Part shown: positions 38,478 through 47,055 of the stretch, one piece after another | How the letters are laid out: every line of letters starts with the position of its first letter | Numbering within the stretch: the first letter of the stretch is position 1 | Source of the DNA: Rhodanobacter glycinis | Lineage (GTDB): Bacteria > Pseudomonadota > Gammaproteobacteria > Xanthomonadales > Rhodanobacteraceae | DNA length: 64,000 nt | NCBI RefSeq assembly: GCF_900114325.1 | Contig: NZ_FOSR01000004.1 | Span: 159,550 to 223,549, forward strand | Direction: 5' to 3' | Notes under the pieces: generated by a model | What the model was told of the DNA's origin: nothing | Database searches by the model: none | Seen by the model: only the letters and a program-made list of their open reading frames with translations | Translations under genes and position numbers: made by a program

Positions 38478-40502
38478 TTACAAGCCACCGGGGCCGCAAT
38501 CATTTGCGAGATAGTCGGCGATCAGCTTCAGCGTTTCGCGCTGTTGTCGTGGGTACCACGGCATGCTGTGGGGCATGTCGGCTATCACGTGGTACTGCGC
38601 AGGGACCGTACCCTTGACGGCCTTGTAGAAATCGCGCGGATGGAATGGCGGCACGCGCACGTCGCGATCGCCGCCGAACAGCATGATCGGCAGGTGCGCC
38701 TTGGCCGTGTTCTGCATGGGATCCATGCCCTTGACCGTTCGCCCCTGCAGAATGCGTTGCAGGCGGTTGTCGCTCCAGGATGTGCCGAGCCGGCCGAGGT
38801 TGGCCACCGGCGCGCCGGCAATTGCGCACTGGAATGGCGAAGGCGCGCGCACATCGGCAGCAATCGCGGCAAAGCCTCCGTAGGAGTAGCCGAAGATGGC
38901 GATCCGGTCCTTTGCAGCAAAGTGTTGCGACACCAACCAGGCAGCACCGTCGTCCAGGTCATCGGACATCTTCAGGCCCCATTGCTTGTCGCCGGCCAGC
39001 CACAGACTGCGCCCCAGCCCCTCGGAGCCACGGTACTGCGGGCGAAGCACGGCATAGCCGCGTGAAACCAGCAGCGGCACCCAGCCCGAGACGTCCCAAC
39101 CGGTATAGTCACGGGCCCATGGGCCGCCGTGGGGCAACACGATGGCCGGTGCCGGCGCATCGCCCTGCTTCCAGCCGATCGGCAAGTCCAGGATCGCGGG
39201 AATCTCGCGCCCGTCACGCGCCGTGTAGGTCACCCAGCGCTCGTCCACGTCCAGGCCCTTGCCCAGCCACGGGCGCTGACTCCCCAGGTTCGCGACTTCC
39301 TTGTTCCGTATCAGGTGATAGGCAATGGGCGTACCCGGGCCTTGCGTGCTGAACAGCACCGTGGAAAAGTCGTCCGTGTAGTCGGATATCGCGACCTGCT
39401 GGTTCGGGAATGCCTTGCGGATGCTTGCCTGGATCGCCTTCAGCGTGGGATCGACGTACACCGTCTGCCGATACGGTCCATCCACCACGAAACCGACGAT
39501 CTGATTGAAATTGGCGCGCCGGGCGCTGAACAACAACCCGCCGATGGAATAGTCCTTGTCGGCAACCACCGGTTCCGTGTCGTAAGCATGCAGCGCGGGG
39601 TCGTACAGGCGCGCCTGGATCTTGTCCGAGAACTGGTCGGTCAGGATGTAGTACTTGCCGGTCGTGTCGTCGATGCCTGCAACGTTCACTGAATGCCGAT
39701 CCGAAAGCTTCGTTGTCAGTGGCGCCTGCAGCTCGAATTGTCCGGTCTTGGCATTCAGCAAGAGCACGTGCTGCTCATAATCGCCACTGATCGGGACGAT
39801 CTCGGTCTTGGCCAGCACCTTGCCCGTGCGCGAATCGAACAGCGATGGCGTAGCACGCGTGCCACCCCGGAACAGCAACTCCATCTCCCGCGTTTTCAGG
39901 TTGTAGAGGTAGTAACTGGACGTCAGGCTGATTTCGCTGAGCTGGCGGATGATTACCCGATCAGGATCCAGCGGCAGCATGTTGACCAGCGACGCGGTAC
40001 CACCCAATTCCAGACAGCGTTGGGTTCTCTGGCTGATGCCAAGCTTGTGCGTATCGCTGGCGAAAGCCTCGTCGAATGTCTTTTGATCGTTCCCGGTGAG
40101 GTAAGGCTTGGTCATGAAAGTGCGAGTCGCGCCGGTGACCTTGCCCTCGCCGCAGCCACCCAGCTCGCCGGTCCATTCCTGACGACCCACCGCAAGAATC
40201 TTGCCTGCCTTCAATGCGACCGCGGCAATGAATTTCATGTGGTCACCGGAAGGCGTTACCACCTTGGGTCCGGAGGACAGCGAGTCCGTGTCCCAAGTGG
40301 CCAGCGCCGTCTCGTCAGGGTTCTTCGGCGAGGGAATGAGACCTACCAGGCGCTTGCCGTCGGGACTGAGTGTTACCGACTGCAGCGCCGGCAAGCGTGC
40401 CAAGTCCTCGATTGCCACGGGCTTGGACGGCAATGCCTGGACTTGCGTCGTGGCAGCCGTCAGGACACCCGCGAGCAGGGCTCGCAAGAACGTGTGTTGC
40501 AT
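38478..40502 (-). CDS. Secreted S9 family (prolyl-oligopeptidase-like) serine peptidase
   Basis: 674-aa exported peptidase. Signal peptide MQHTFLRALLAGVLTAATTQ, cleavage near VQA-LPS. The N-terminal 400 residues form a beta-propeller-type domain (starts LARLPALQSVTLSPDGKRLV). The C-terminal alpha/beta-hydrolase domain has nucleophile Ser540 in GYSYGG, Asp614 in GGDRDVRVP and His645 in DMPHSM, a complete triad. The HGGPWARD oxyanion region is present. Relatives cleave short peptides, acyl-peptides or, in lasso-peptide loci, isopeptide bonds. The start at 40502 has AGGGGAG upstream. It lies upstream of receptor 2 on the same strand. Confidence 0.92.
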   Translation of the reverse strand: MQHTFLRALLAGVLTAATTQVQALPSKPVAIEDLARLPALQSVTLSPDGKRLVGLIPSPKNPDETALATWDTDSLSSGPKVVTPSGDHMKFIAAVALKAGKILAVGRQEWTGELGGCGEGKVTGATRTFMTKPYLTGNDQKTFDEAFASDTHKLGISQRTQRCLELGGTASLVNMLPLDPDRVIIRQLSEISLTSSYYLYNLKTREMELLFRGGTRATPSLFDSRTGKVLAKTEIVPISGDYEQHVLLLNAKTGQFELQAPLTTKLSDRHSVNVAGIDDTTGKYYILTDQFSDKIQARLYDPALHAYDTEPVVADKDYSIGGLLFSARRANFNQIVGFVVDGPYRQTVYVDPTLKAIQASIRKAFPNQQVAISDYTDDFSTVLFSTQGPGTPIAYHLIRNKEVANLGSQRPWLGKGLDVDERWVTYTARDGREIPAILDLPIGWKQGDAPAPAIVLPHGGPWARDYTGWDVSGWVPLLVSRGYAVLRPQYRGSEGLGRSLWLAGDKQWGLKMSDDLDDGAAWLVSQHFAAKDRIAIFGYSYGGFAAIAADVRAPSPFQCAIAGAPVANLGRLGTSWSDNRLQRILQGRTVKGMDPMQNTAKAHLPIMLFGGDRDVRVPPFHPRDFYKAVKGTVPAQYHVIADMPHSMPWYPRQQRETLKLIADYLANDCGPGGL

Positions 40503-40563
40503 ATCGATTTTCTCCCCTTGAATTCGTGGCCCCCGCCACAGTGCTGGAACTTGCTATCGCAAA

Positions 40564-40579
40564 TCGCAATTAATTGCGA
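40564..40579. promoter_or_regulatory. Perfect 16-bp palindrome upstream of the S9 peptidase
   Basis: TCGCAATTAATTGCGA, perfectly symmetric, 62 bp upstream of the peptidase start codon, in an AT-rich patch. Position and symmetry suit a dimeric regulator. Shares AATTAATT with the receptor 1 inverted repeat. Confidence 0.55.
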
Positions 40580-40760
40580 CGATAACAGAATCGAGGGCGC
40601 CAGGAAGAGTTGGCAGCAGACGGGCCCATTGCCTCGAACTACCGCAGGACAGGTGGGGACGGGATCGCATGTTTGTACGGGGTAACCGCGCAGATGCGCC
40701 CGTGAAGTCGAGGCGAGGCTTGCTCCAGCCCGGCGAACCGAGCGGTGGAGTAATGCCGCC

Positions 40761-41786
40761 TCAGATCAAGCGCGCTGCCTCCAACTCCCGCTTCAAATAC
40801 GCGTAGTAGATCGGTGCGGCGACTACGCCGGCCAGGCCGAAGGCGGCTTCCATCACCAGCATCGCCACCAGCAATTCCCAGGCGCGGGCGTGGATGCGGC
40901 TGCCGACGATGCGGGCGTTGAGGAAGTATTCCAGCTTGTGGATCACCACCAGGAAGACCAGCGCTGCCACGCCCACCCACAGCGACACCGACAGCGCGGC
41001 GATGGTCACCGCGGTATTGGAGATGAGGTTGCCGATCACCGGCAGCAGGCCGACCACGAAGGTCAGCGCCACCAGGGTCTTGGACAGCGGCACGTGGATG
41101 CCCAGCAGCGGCAGCACGCCGAGCAGGAACACGGCGGTGAACACGGCATTGATCAGGGCAATCTTGATCTGCGCGAACACGATGTCGTGGAACGCCTCGG
41201 CCAATCGCCGGCAACGTTCCGCCAGCGCGTTGGCCAGCGGACCGGAACGATGCGCCGGGCGCGCATGACTCAGCGCCACGATCGCGCCCAGCACCAGCCC
41301 GATGATGATGTGCACCAGCGCCCGCGCGGTTTCCTTGCCGGCCAGTTGCAGCCGGCCGGCATGCTTGTGGGTCAGTTCCATCGCCATCAGGCGCAGCTCG
41401 TCCACGCTGTCGGGCAGGCGCGCGGTGATCGCTGCGGGCAACTGCTGGCGCGCCTTTTCCACCAGCGGCATCAACTGTTCGCGCCAGAGCAGTTCGGGGT
41501 CGCCGATCTCGTTGCGGAAAAAGCTGACCAACCCCAGCACCAGCAGCACCAGCAAGCCCACCAGCACCACACCCAGCACCGCCACCACCAGCATCCGTGC
41601 GCGCTCGCCCGAGATGCGTCGCCCCAGCAACGGTGTGGCTGCCTGCACCAGCTCGTACACCAGGAGGCCCGCCAGCAAGGCGGGCAGCAGGCGCAACCAC
41701 AGCACCAGCAGCAACGCGATACCGGCCAGCACCATGCTGGCGATGCGGGTACCGGAAAAAATGGACGAAGTGGGCTCCATGCGCAC
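40761..41786 (-). CDS. AI-2E family (PerM-like) transporter
   Basis: 341-aa inner-membrane protein with about eight hydrophobic spans. The family layout is clear: paired N-terminal helices (MVLAGIALLLVLWLRLLPAL), a hydrophilic segment (residues 85-150), then LINAVFTAVFLLGVLPLLGI, VALTFVVGLLPVIGNLIS, and the C-terminal ALVFLVVIHKLEYFLNARIVG with PIYYAYLKREL. Some members export autoinducer-2, others act as Na+/H+ antiporters, so no substrate is assigned. Starts at 41786 and 41780 are both possible. Divergent from the acid phosphatase gene. Confidence 0.9.
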   Translation of the reverse strand: MRMEPTSSIFSGTRIASMVLAGIALLLVLWLRLLPALLAGLLVYELVQAATPLLGRRISGERARMLVVAVLGVVLVGLLVLLVLGLVSFFRNEIGDPELLWREQLMPLVEKARQQLPAAITARLPDSVDELRLMAMELTHKHAGRLQLAGKETARALVHIIIGLVLGAIVALSHARPAHRSGPLANALAERCRRLAEAFHDIVFAQIKIALINAVFTAVFLLGVLPLLGIHVPLSKTLVALTFVVGLLPVIGNLISNTAVTIAALSVSLWVGVAALVFLVVIHKLEYFLNARIVGSRIHARAWELLVAMLVMEAAFGLAGVVAAPIYYAYLKRELEAARLI

Positions 41787-41958
41787 CGCCGATCATGAGG
41801 GACCATCGCAGTCTGTCAGCCCGACGCGGTGGCCGCCAGCCCGCCGGGACCCATGCCGGGCCCCTCGTTCATGCGGGGGCCGGCGGCACGTTTGCATCCG
41901 GCTGTCACGTTAAACTTTGATGATGTGCGCTTTCCGCCCTACGTCACCAAGGTCGACC

Positions 41959-42852
41959 ATGTCCCGTTTCCTGCCGGCGCTGCTGTGCGCCTCGCTGCTG
42001 GCCGGCTGCGCCAGCGCGCCCGCCCTCCAACCCGCTGCGCCGACCACGCCTTCCGTGCCAGCACCGGCAACTGCCGCCACGCCGCCCAACGACAATCTCG
42101 ACGCCGTGGCCTGGACGCAAACCGCGATCGAGCACGACCTGATCTACCTGCAAACGTATCGCGACGCCGAATCACGCCTGCTCGCCGCCTTGCACGACCC
42201 ACACTGGGACGCACTGCCCAAGGACGACCGCGTCGCCCCGCTGAAAGGCCTCAAGCCCGCCGTGGTGCTGGATATCGACGAGACCGCGCTGGACAACTCG
42301 CCCTACCAGGCTCGCCTGGTCAAGAACGGCGGCGAATACAACGAAGCCAGCTGGGCCGCCTGGTGCAAGGAAGAGCGCGCCCGCGCGCTACCCGGCGCCG
42401 TGGCATTCACCCGGTTTGCCGCGAAACACGGCATCGCGGTGATCTTCATCTCCAATCGCGACAAGAGCCTGGACAACGTCACCGTGGCCAACCTGCGCAA
42501 GGTGGGCTTTCCGGTGCAGGGGCCGGACGCGTTCCTCGGCCTGGGTACCTTCGTGCCCGGCTGCGAGCAGATCGGCACCCAGAAGAGCTGCCGGCGCCAG
42601 CTCATCAGTCGCAAATACCGCGTGCTGATGCAATTCGGCGACCAGCTCGGCGACTTCGTCACCGTGATCGCCAACAGCGACGCCGGGCGTGCCAAGGCCG
42701 TGGCGCCTTACATGCAGTGGATCGGCCGGCGCTGGTTCGTGTTGCCCAACCCCACCTATGGCGACTGGCAGCCGGCCCTGTTCGGCAACAATTGGAGCGC
42801 GCCACCACAGGAACGCCGGCGCGACATGATTCACGCACTTCGCGAACAATGA
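41959..42852 (+). CDS. Acid phosphatase, class B/C lipoprotein e(P4) family
   Basis: 297-aa exported lipoprotein, HAD-type phosphatase. Lipobox LLAGC at residues 11-15 gives an acylated mature N-terminus, followed by a Pro/Ala linker. The catalytic motif is AVVLDIDETALDN, with both Asp residues; later come IFISNRD (motif II) and MQFGDQLGDF (motif IV). Relatives include Haemophilus e(P4) (NAD/nucleotide 5'-nucleotidase) and plant-like acid phosphatases; salvage of phosphate or nucleosides from outside the cell is likely. The start at 41959 gives the lipobox; upstream in-frame Met codons lack a signal sequence. Confidence 0.9.
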   Translation: MSRFLPALLCASLLAGCASAPALQPAAPTTPSVPAPATAATPPNDNLDAVAWTQTAIEHDLIYLQTYRDAESRLLAALHDPHWDALPKDDRVAPLKGLKPAVVLDIDETALDNSPYQARLVKNGGEYNEASWAAWCKEERARALPGAVAFTRFAAKHGIAVIFISNRDKSLDNVTVANLRKVGFPVQGPDAFLGLGTFVPGCEQIGTQKSCRRQLISRKYRVLMQFGDQLGDFVTVIANSDAGRAKAVAPYMQWIGRRWFVLPNPTYGDWQPALFGNNWSAPPQERRRDMIHALREQ

Positions 42853-43223
42853 TTTCCTTTCAAATCAATACATTTCTGCATGATATGCAAAGTATTGCCT
42901 TAAGTTTCACAACTGGGTAACATTTGCCTTGCCCGACCCTGTTGGTCGCCATCCGGCGTCGCAGGCAAGGCCATTTCCCTTCCGGCTCTGCCGGCACGAG
43001 CCCCGCGAGACCTCAACGTCCGTGGGGTTTTTCTTGGCCGATCACTTCGTTCGCCGACCTCGTGCCGGGCGCTCCCCATGGAATGGTCGCGCGGAGTGCG
43101 ACGGGCATCCGGAGACCGTGGGCGGGCTCTCGGCTATCATCCCTCCCCTTGCATTTGTCACGGCATCCGACCGGATGCCCCATCCCGCCGGCGCCTCAGG
43201 CGCCCTCAGCCGCGAGATATTCC
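42853..43223. other. 371-bp intergenic region with multiple hairpins
   Basis: No gene supported. An AT-rich stretch follows the phosphatase stop. Inverted repeats then accumulate: GCCTTGCC/GGCAAGGC (42926-42933 with 42964-42971) enclosing CGACC/GGTCG, a hairpin with T-run at 43001-43036, GGCATCCG/CGGATGCC (43162-43179) and GGCGCCTCAGGCGCC (43189-43203) near the next start. The density of hairpins suggests either an RNA or a structured leader of the lipoprotein gene. Confidence 0.4.
43001..43036 (+). terminator. Possible intrinsic terminator
   Basis: CCCCGCG pairs with CGTGGGG (one G-U pair) across a 13-nt loop, followed by TTTTTCTT. It lies about 150 bp after the acid phosphatase stop and could end that mRNA or a separate small RNA. 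Confidence 0.45.
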
Positions 43224-44207
43224 ATGCGCTTTCCTGCCTTGCACCGCCTTTTCCTGCCGCTTGTCGCCACCGTGGCGCTGGCTGCCTGCCATCACCAGAA
43301 CGCTGCCGACGTCTCCGGTGGCAGCACCCCTGAAGCGGCCGTGCAGGAATCGGTACAGCTGATCAAGGACGGCGACTTCGGCGGCTTCTGGAAGCACGCA
43401 CTGCCGCCGGCCGACTACACCCAGATGCGCGCCGACTGGAGCCAGCTGCATCTTGACCAGCGACCGATCACGGCCGCCCAGCGCGCCCGCTTCACCGAAG
43501 CCATGCAGAAGCTCACCGCGCCCAACGCCGAAACCGAGCTGTATACGGAGCTGCAGCCCAAGCTGACGCAGATGCAGAAGCAGTACCAGGACCAGATCCC
43601 GGTGCTGATCGGCGTGGGCCAGGCCATTGCCAGCACCGGCATTGCCCAGTCCAAGACCCTCACCGAGGCGCAGAAGAAGCAGGCCAATGACGTGCTCGCC
43701 GCGATGCTGCCGTGGGCCCAGAAGGCACCCTGGTTCGACCAGGCCAAGGCCAAGCAGGCCGTGGGTGTGGTCGTGGCCACCGCCCGCCAGCTCGACCTGA
43801 AGAGTCCGGACGAACTGCGCACGCTGGATTTCGACACCGCCATGAAGAAGTACGCCGAGGTGTTCGGCGGCTTCAAGCAGTTGCTGGCGATCTACGGGCT
43901 GTCCATCGACGACACCCTGAACTCGGTCAAGGCCACCACCGTGAACATCACCCACGGCCACGCCCACGTGCAGGTCAGCTACACCCTGCTGGGCAAGCCG
44001 TTGAGCACCGATACCCAGATGATGCTGGTCAACGGCCGCTGGTACAACGAAGCCCTGGTGGACAGCGTGCGCAAGGCCCACCAGCAAGTGGTGGAGCGCA
44101 AGGCCGCCGCTGCAGCCAGCGCTGCCGCCCCGGCAAAGGCCGCCAGCGTGCCCCCGGCGCCAGCAGCCACCGCGGCGCGCGCCCCCAGCGCGCCAACAAA
44201 GCCTTAA
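43224..44207 (+). CDS. Predicted lipoprotein of unknown function
   Basis: 327-aa lipoprotein. The signal ends in LAAC at about residue 19-22. The mature domain opens GGSTPEAAVQESVQLIKDGD, is mostly helical and ends with VSYTLLGKPLSTDTQMMLVN and GRWYNEALVDSVRK, a cystatin/NTF2-like end pattern. The last 45 residues are a low-complexity Ala/Pro/Lys tail. I do not recognise a named family; similar proteins appear to be confined to Xanthomonadales-like genomes, which is inference. The start at 43224 sets the signal peptide. It lies 36 bp ahead of plsB on the same strand. Confidence 0.8.
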   Translation: MRFPALHRLFLPLVATVALAACHHQNAADVSGGSTPEAAVQESVQLIKDGDFGGFWKHALPPADYTQMRADWSQLHLDQRPITAAQRARFTEAMQKLTAPNAETELYTELQPKLTQMQKQYQDQIPVLIGVGQAIASTGIAQSKTLTEAQKKQANDVLAAMLPWAQKAPWFDQAKAKQAVGVVVATARQLDLKSPDELRTLDFDTAMKKYAEVFGGFKQLLAIYGLSIDDTLNSVKATTVNITHGHAHVQVSYTLLGKPLSTDTQMMLVNGRWYNEALVDSVRKAHQQVVERKAAAAASAAAPAKAASVPPAPAATAARAPSAPTKP

Positions 44208-44243
44208 CCCCGGCCAGTACGGTCCACCCGGTACAATTCACCG

Positions 44244-46892
44244 ATGCCGATGCCGAACATGATGACCGCGGACAGCCCCGCGCGTAGCCGCACGCCCTGG
44301 TGGTTCCGGGTCGGCGGCCAACTGCTCGAACCCTGGGTGCGCATTCGCCGCGAACCAGCCGAACCGACCAGCTTGCTGCAGGCCGGCACGCCGGTCTGCT
44401 ACGTGATCGAGCGCGACGGTTTCTCCGACATGCAAATCCTGGAGCGGGCCTGCCGCGAGGCCGGCTTGCCCAGCCCGATGCAGCCGCTGGCCGGCACGCG
44501 TCGGCGGCGCTCGGTATTCGCGCTGGCCCATCGCGACGGGCGTCTGCTCGGCCGCAATCGCCACCGTTCGCCGAACGAACCGCTGGGCCAGCTCACCCGT
44601 GCGCTGGAGGCCGATCCCGAACGCGACATCCAGATCGTGCCGGTGTCGATCTACGTGGGTCGCGCACCAACCCGCGAATCGGGCTGGTTCAGCGTGCTGT
44701 TCTCGGAGAACTGGGTGGTGGTGGGCCGCTTCCGCCGCCTGCTTGCCCTGCTGCTCAACGGTCGCGACACGGTGGTGCAATTCTCCGCGCCGGTGTCGAT
44801 GCGGGCGGTACTGAACGAAGGCGGCGACGTCCGCCCGGAACGCTTCGCGCGCAAGATCGCCCGTGTGCTGCGCACGCACTTCCGACGCATCCGTGCGGCG
44901 GTGATCGGGCCGGATCTCTCGCACAAGCGCACCGTGGTCGACGCGGTGCTCAATGCCGAACCGGTACGCGCGGCGATCGCCGCCACCGCGGCCAAGGAAA
45001 AGATCAGCCAGGCCAAGGCGTGGCGGCGTGCCCAGAAGATCATGCTGGAGATCGCCGCCGACTATTCGCACCCGGTGGTGCGCTCGGCCTCGCTGCTGCT
45101 CAGCAACTTCTGGAACAAGCTGTACGACGGCATCACCATGCACCACTTCGACAAGGCCCGCGCCGCCGCGCCCGGCCACGAAGTGATCTACGTGCCCAGC
45201 CATCGCAGCCACGCCGACTACCTGCTGATGAGCTACCAACTGCACATGTCCGGCGTGGTGGTGCCGCACATCGCCGCGGGCGTGAACCTGAACCTGCCGG
45301 TGATCGGGCCGATCCTGCGCCGCGGCGGCGCGTTCTTCCTGCGCCGCACGTTCAAGGGCAACGCGCTGTACTCGGTGATCTTCAACGAATACGTGGCGCA
45401 GCTGATCGACCGCGGCGTGCCGATGGAATACTTCATCGAAGGCGGCCGCTCGCGCACCGGGCGCCTGCTGGCCCCGCGCGCCGGCATGCTGGTGATGACG
45501 GTGCGCGCCTTCCTGCGTGCGCCGCGCCGACCGGTGCTGTTCCAGCCGGTCTACATCGGCTACGAGAAGCTGATGGAGGGCAAGTCCTACGCTGGCGAAC
45601 TGTCGGGCAAGCCGAAGGAAAAGGAATCCCTGCTCGGCCTGCTCAAGGGCCTGAAGGTGCTGCGCCAGCGCTACGGTCATGTGGCACTGAATTTCGGCGA
45701 GCCGATCGAACTGAACCCGCTGCTGGATGCGATCAGTCCCGACTGGCGCAAAAGCGTCGACGATCCGGAGACCAAGCCGGAGTGGATCAACGGCGTGGTG
45801 GACAAGCTCGCCGAGCAGATCCACATCAACATCAACCGCGCCGCCGACGTCAATCCGATCAACCTGCTGGCCCTGGCGCTGCTGTCCACGCCCAAGCACG
45901 CGATGGCCGAGAACGACCTGCTCGCCCAGCTGGAGCTGATGAAGGCGTTGCTGGAAGAGCTGCCCTACTCCGACCGCATCACGCTGACCTCGCTGGCGCC
46001 AGCCGCGATCATCGCCTACGGCGAGCAGATGGGCTGGATCCGTCGCATCGCGCATCCGCTCGGCGACGTGCTCACCGCCGACGACGAGCAGGCGGTGCTG
46101 CTGAGCTATTTCCGCAACAACGTGCTGCATCTGGTGGCCACAGCCGCGTGGGTGTCGTGCTGCTTCCTCAACAACCGCCGCATGACGCGCAATTCGATCC
46201 TGCGCCTGGGCAAGATCATCTACCCGTTCATCCAGGGCGAACTGTTCCTGCCCTGGGACGAGGACGGCTTCGCCGCGCAATTGCAGGCCACCATCGACTT
46301 CTTCGTGCGCCGAGGTCTGCTCGAAACCACCAGCGACGGCCGCGTGCTCGAGCGCGGCCCGGGCCAGGACGATGCCGCGTTCCAGCTCAAGACCATCGCG
46401 CGCAGCCTGATCCAGGCGTTCGAACGCTACTACATCGCCATCGCCGCGCTGGCCAAGCACGGCCCGCACGCGATTTCCGCGGCGGAGCTGGAAAAAGCCT
46501 GCACGCTGGCCGCGCAGCGCCTCAGCCTGCTCAACGAATTGTCCGCGCCGGAGTTCTTCGACAAGGCGTTGTTCCGCGGCTTCATCCAGAAGCTGCGCGA
46601 ACGCCGCGTGGTGTGGACCGACGACGACGGCAAGCTGGATTACAACAGCGCGCTGGAAGACATGGTGCGCGACGCACGCGTGATCCTGGCGCGCGAGATG
46701 CGCCACTCGATCCTGAAGATCACCGGCGGCGACGACAAGGAAAGTCCGCGCGCCGCCGCCGTGCCGAATGATCCCGTCGCCCCCCCCGCTGCACCGGATA
46801 TTTCGCCCACAGACATCGGCGCCGAGTTGCACGAACGCCACGTGGAAAGCGAGCAACAGGAACACGCGGCCGACGCCACCGACAAGCGTTGA
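44244..46892 (+). CDS. plsB: Glycerol-3-phosphate 1-O-acyltransferase
   Basis: First acylation of sn-glycerol 3-phosphate in phospholipid synthesis, at the inner membrane. 882 aa, a little longer than E. coli PlsB (807). Acyltransferase block I is VPSHRSHADYLL (catalytic His and Asp), block II FFLRRTFKGN, block III IEGGRSRTGRLL, and block IV VLFQPVYIGYEKLMEG. The C-terminal 30 residues are a polar tail (HERHVESEQQEHAADATDKR). The start at 44244 is one of three nearby Met codons (44244, 44250, 44259). It pairs functionally with GpsA, which makes its substrate. Confidence 0.95.
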   Translation: MPMPNMMTADSPARSRTPWWFRVGGQLLEPWVRIRREPAEPTSLLQAGTPVCYVIERDGFSDMQILERACREAGLPSPMQPLAGTRRRRSVFALAHRDGRLLGRNRHRSPNEPLGQLTRALEADPERDIQIVPVSIYVGRAPTRESGWFSVLFSENWVVVGRFRRLLALLLNGRDTVVQFSAPVSMRAVLNEGGDVRPERFARKIARVLRTHFRRIRAAVIGPDLSHKRTVVDAVLNAEPVRAAIAATAAKEKISQAKAWRRAQKIMLEIAADYSHPVVRSASLLLSNFWNKLYDGITMHHFDKARAAAPGHEVIYVPSHRSHADYLLMSYQLHMSGVVVPHIAAGVNLNLPVIGPILRRGGAFFLRRTFKGNALYSVIFNEYVAQLIDRGVPMEYFIEGGRSRTGRLLAPRAGMLVMTVRAFLRAPRRPVLFQPVYIGYEKLMEGKSYAGELSGKPKEKESLLGLLKGLKVLRQRYGHVALNFGEPIELNPLLDAISPDWRKSVDDPETKPEWINGVVDKLAEQIHININRAADVNPINLLALALLSTPKHAMAENDLLAQLELMKALLEELPYSDRITLTSLAPAAIIAYGEQMGWIRRIAHPLGDVLTADDEQAVLLSYFRNNVLHLVATAAWVSCCFLNNRRMTRNSILRLGKIIYPFIQGELFLPWDEDGFAAQLQATIDFFVRRGLLETTSDGRVLERGPGQDDAAFQLKTIARSLIQAFERYYIAIAALAKHGPHAISAAELEKACTLAAQRLSLLNELSAPEFFDKALFRGFIQKLRERRVVWTDDDGKLDYNSALEDMVRDARVILAREMRHSILKITGGDDKESPRAAAVPNDPVAPPAAPDISPTDIGAELHERHVESEQQEHAADATDKR

Positions 46893-46907
46893 TGCCGATC
46901 AGGCTAG

Positions 46908-47015
46908 CCCCTCTCCCCGCGGGAGAGGGGTTGGGGTGAGGGTTCGTGAAGCCTCACGCCTCGCTCCGCCCGTACCCTCTCCCGACTGCCGCCACCCTCT
47001 CCCGAAGGGAGAGGG
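46908..47015. repeat. Pair of CCCTCTCCC hairpins between plsB and tsdA
   Basis: Two short palindromes: 46908-46930 (CCCCTCTCCC/GGGAGAGGGG) and 46995-47015 (CCCTCTCCC/GGGAGAGGG), in opposite context across 65 bp. Together the outer words face each other, so the block resembles a pair of intergenic repeats of the kind common in xanthomonads. It lies between the converging plsB and tsdA genes. No T-run, so terminator function is uncertain. Confidence 0.6.
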
Positions 47016-47055
47016 ATTCACTCGACCATGTTTGCGCGACATGAGAGCGCCAGCT

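Noticed and set aside
31774-40502. Lasso-peptide cluster
   Set aside because: Receptor plus S9 peptidase recalls lasso isopeptidase loci, but no B or C maturation gene and no precursor is present.
42926-43036. Signal recognition particle RNA
   Set aside because: A GACCCTGTTGG word looks similar, but the conserved GGAA tetraloop core with its flanking GGTCAGG-type sequence is missing.
44238-46865. 875-codon open frame on the minus strand
   Set aside because: Exact antisense of plsB, with His/Gln/Val-rich noise and no motif.
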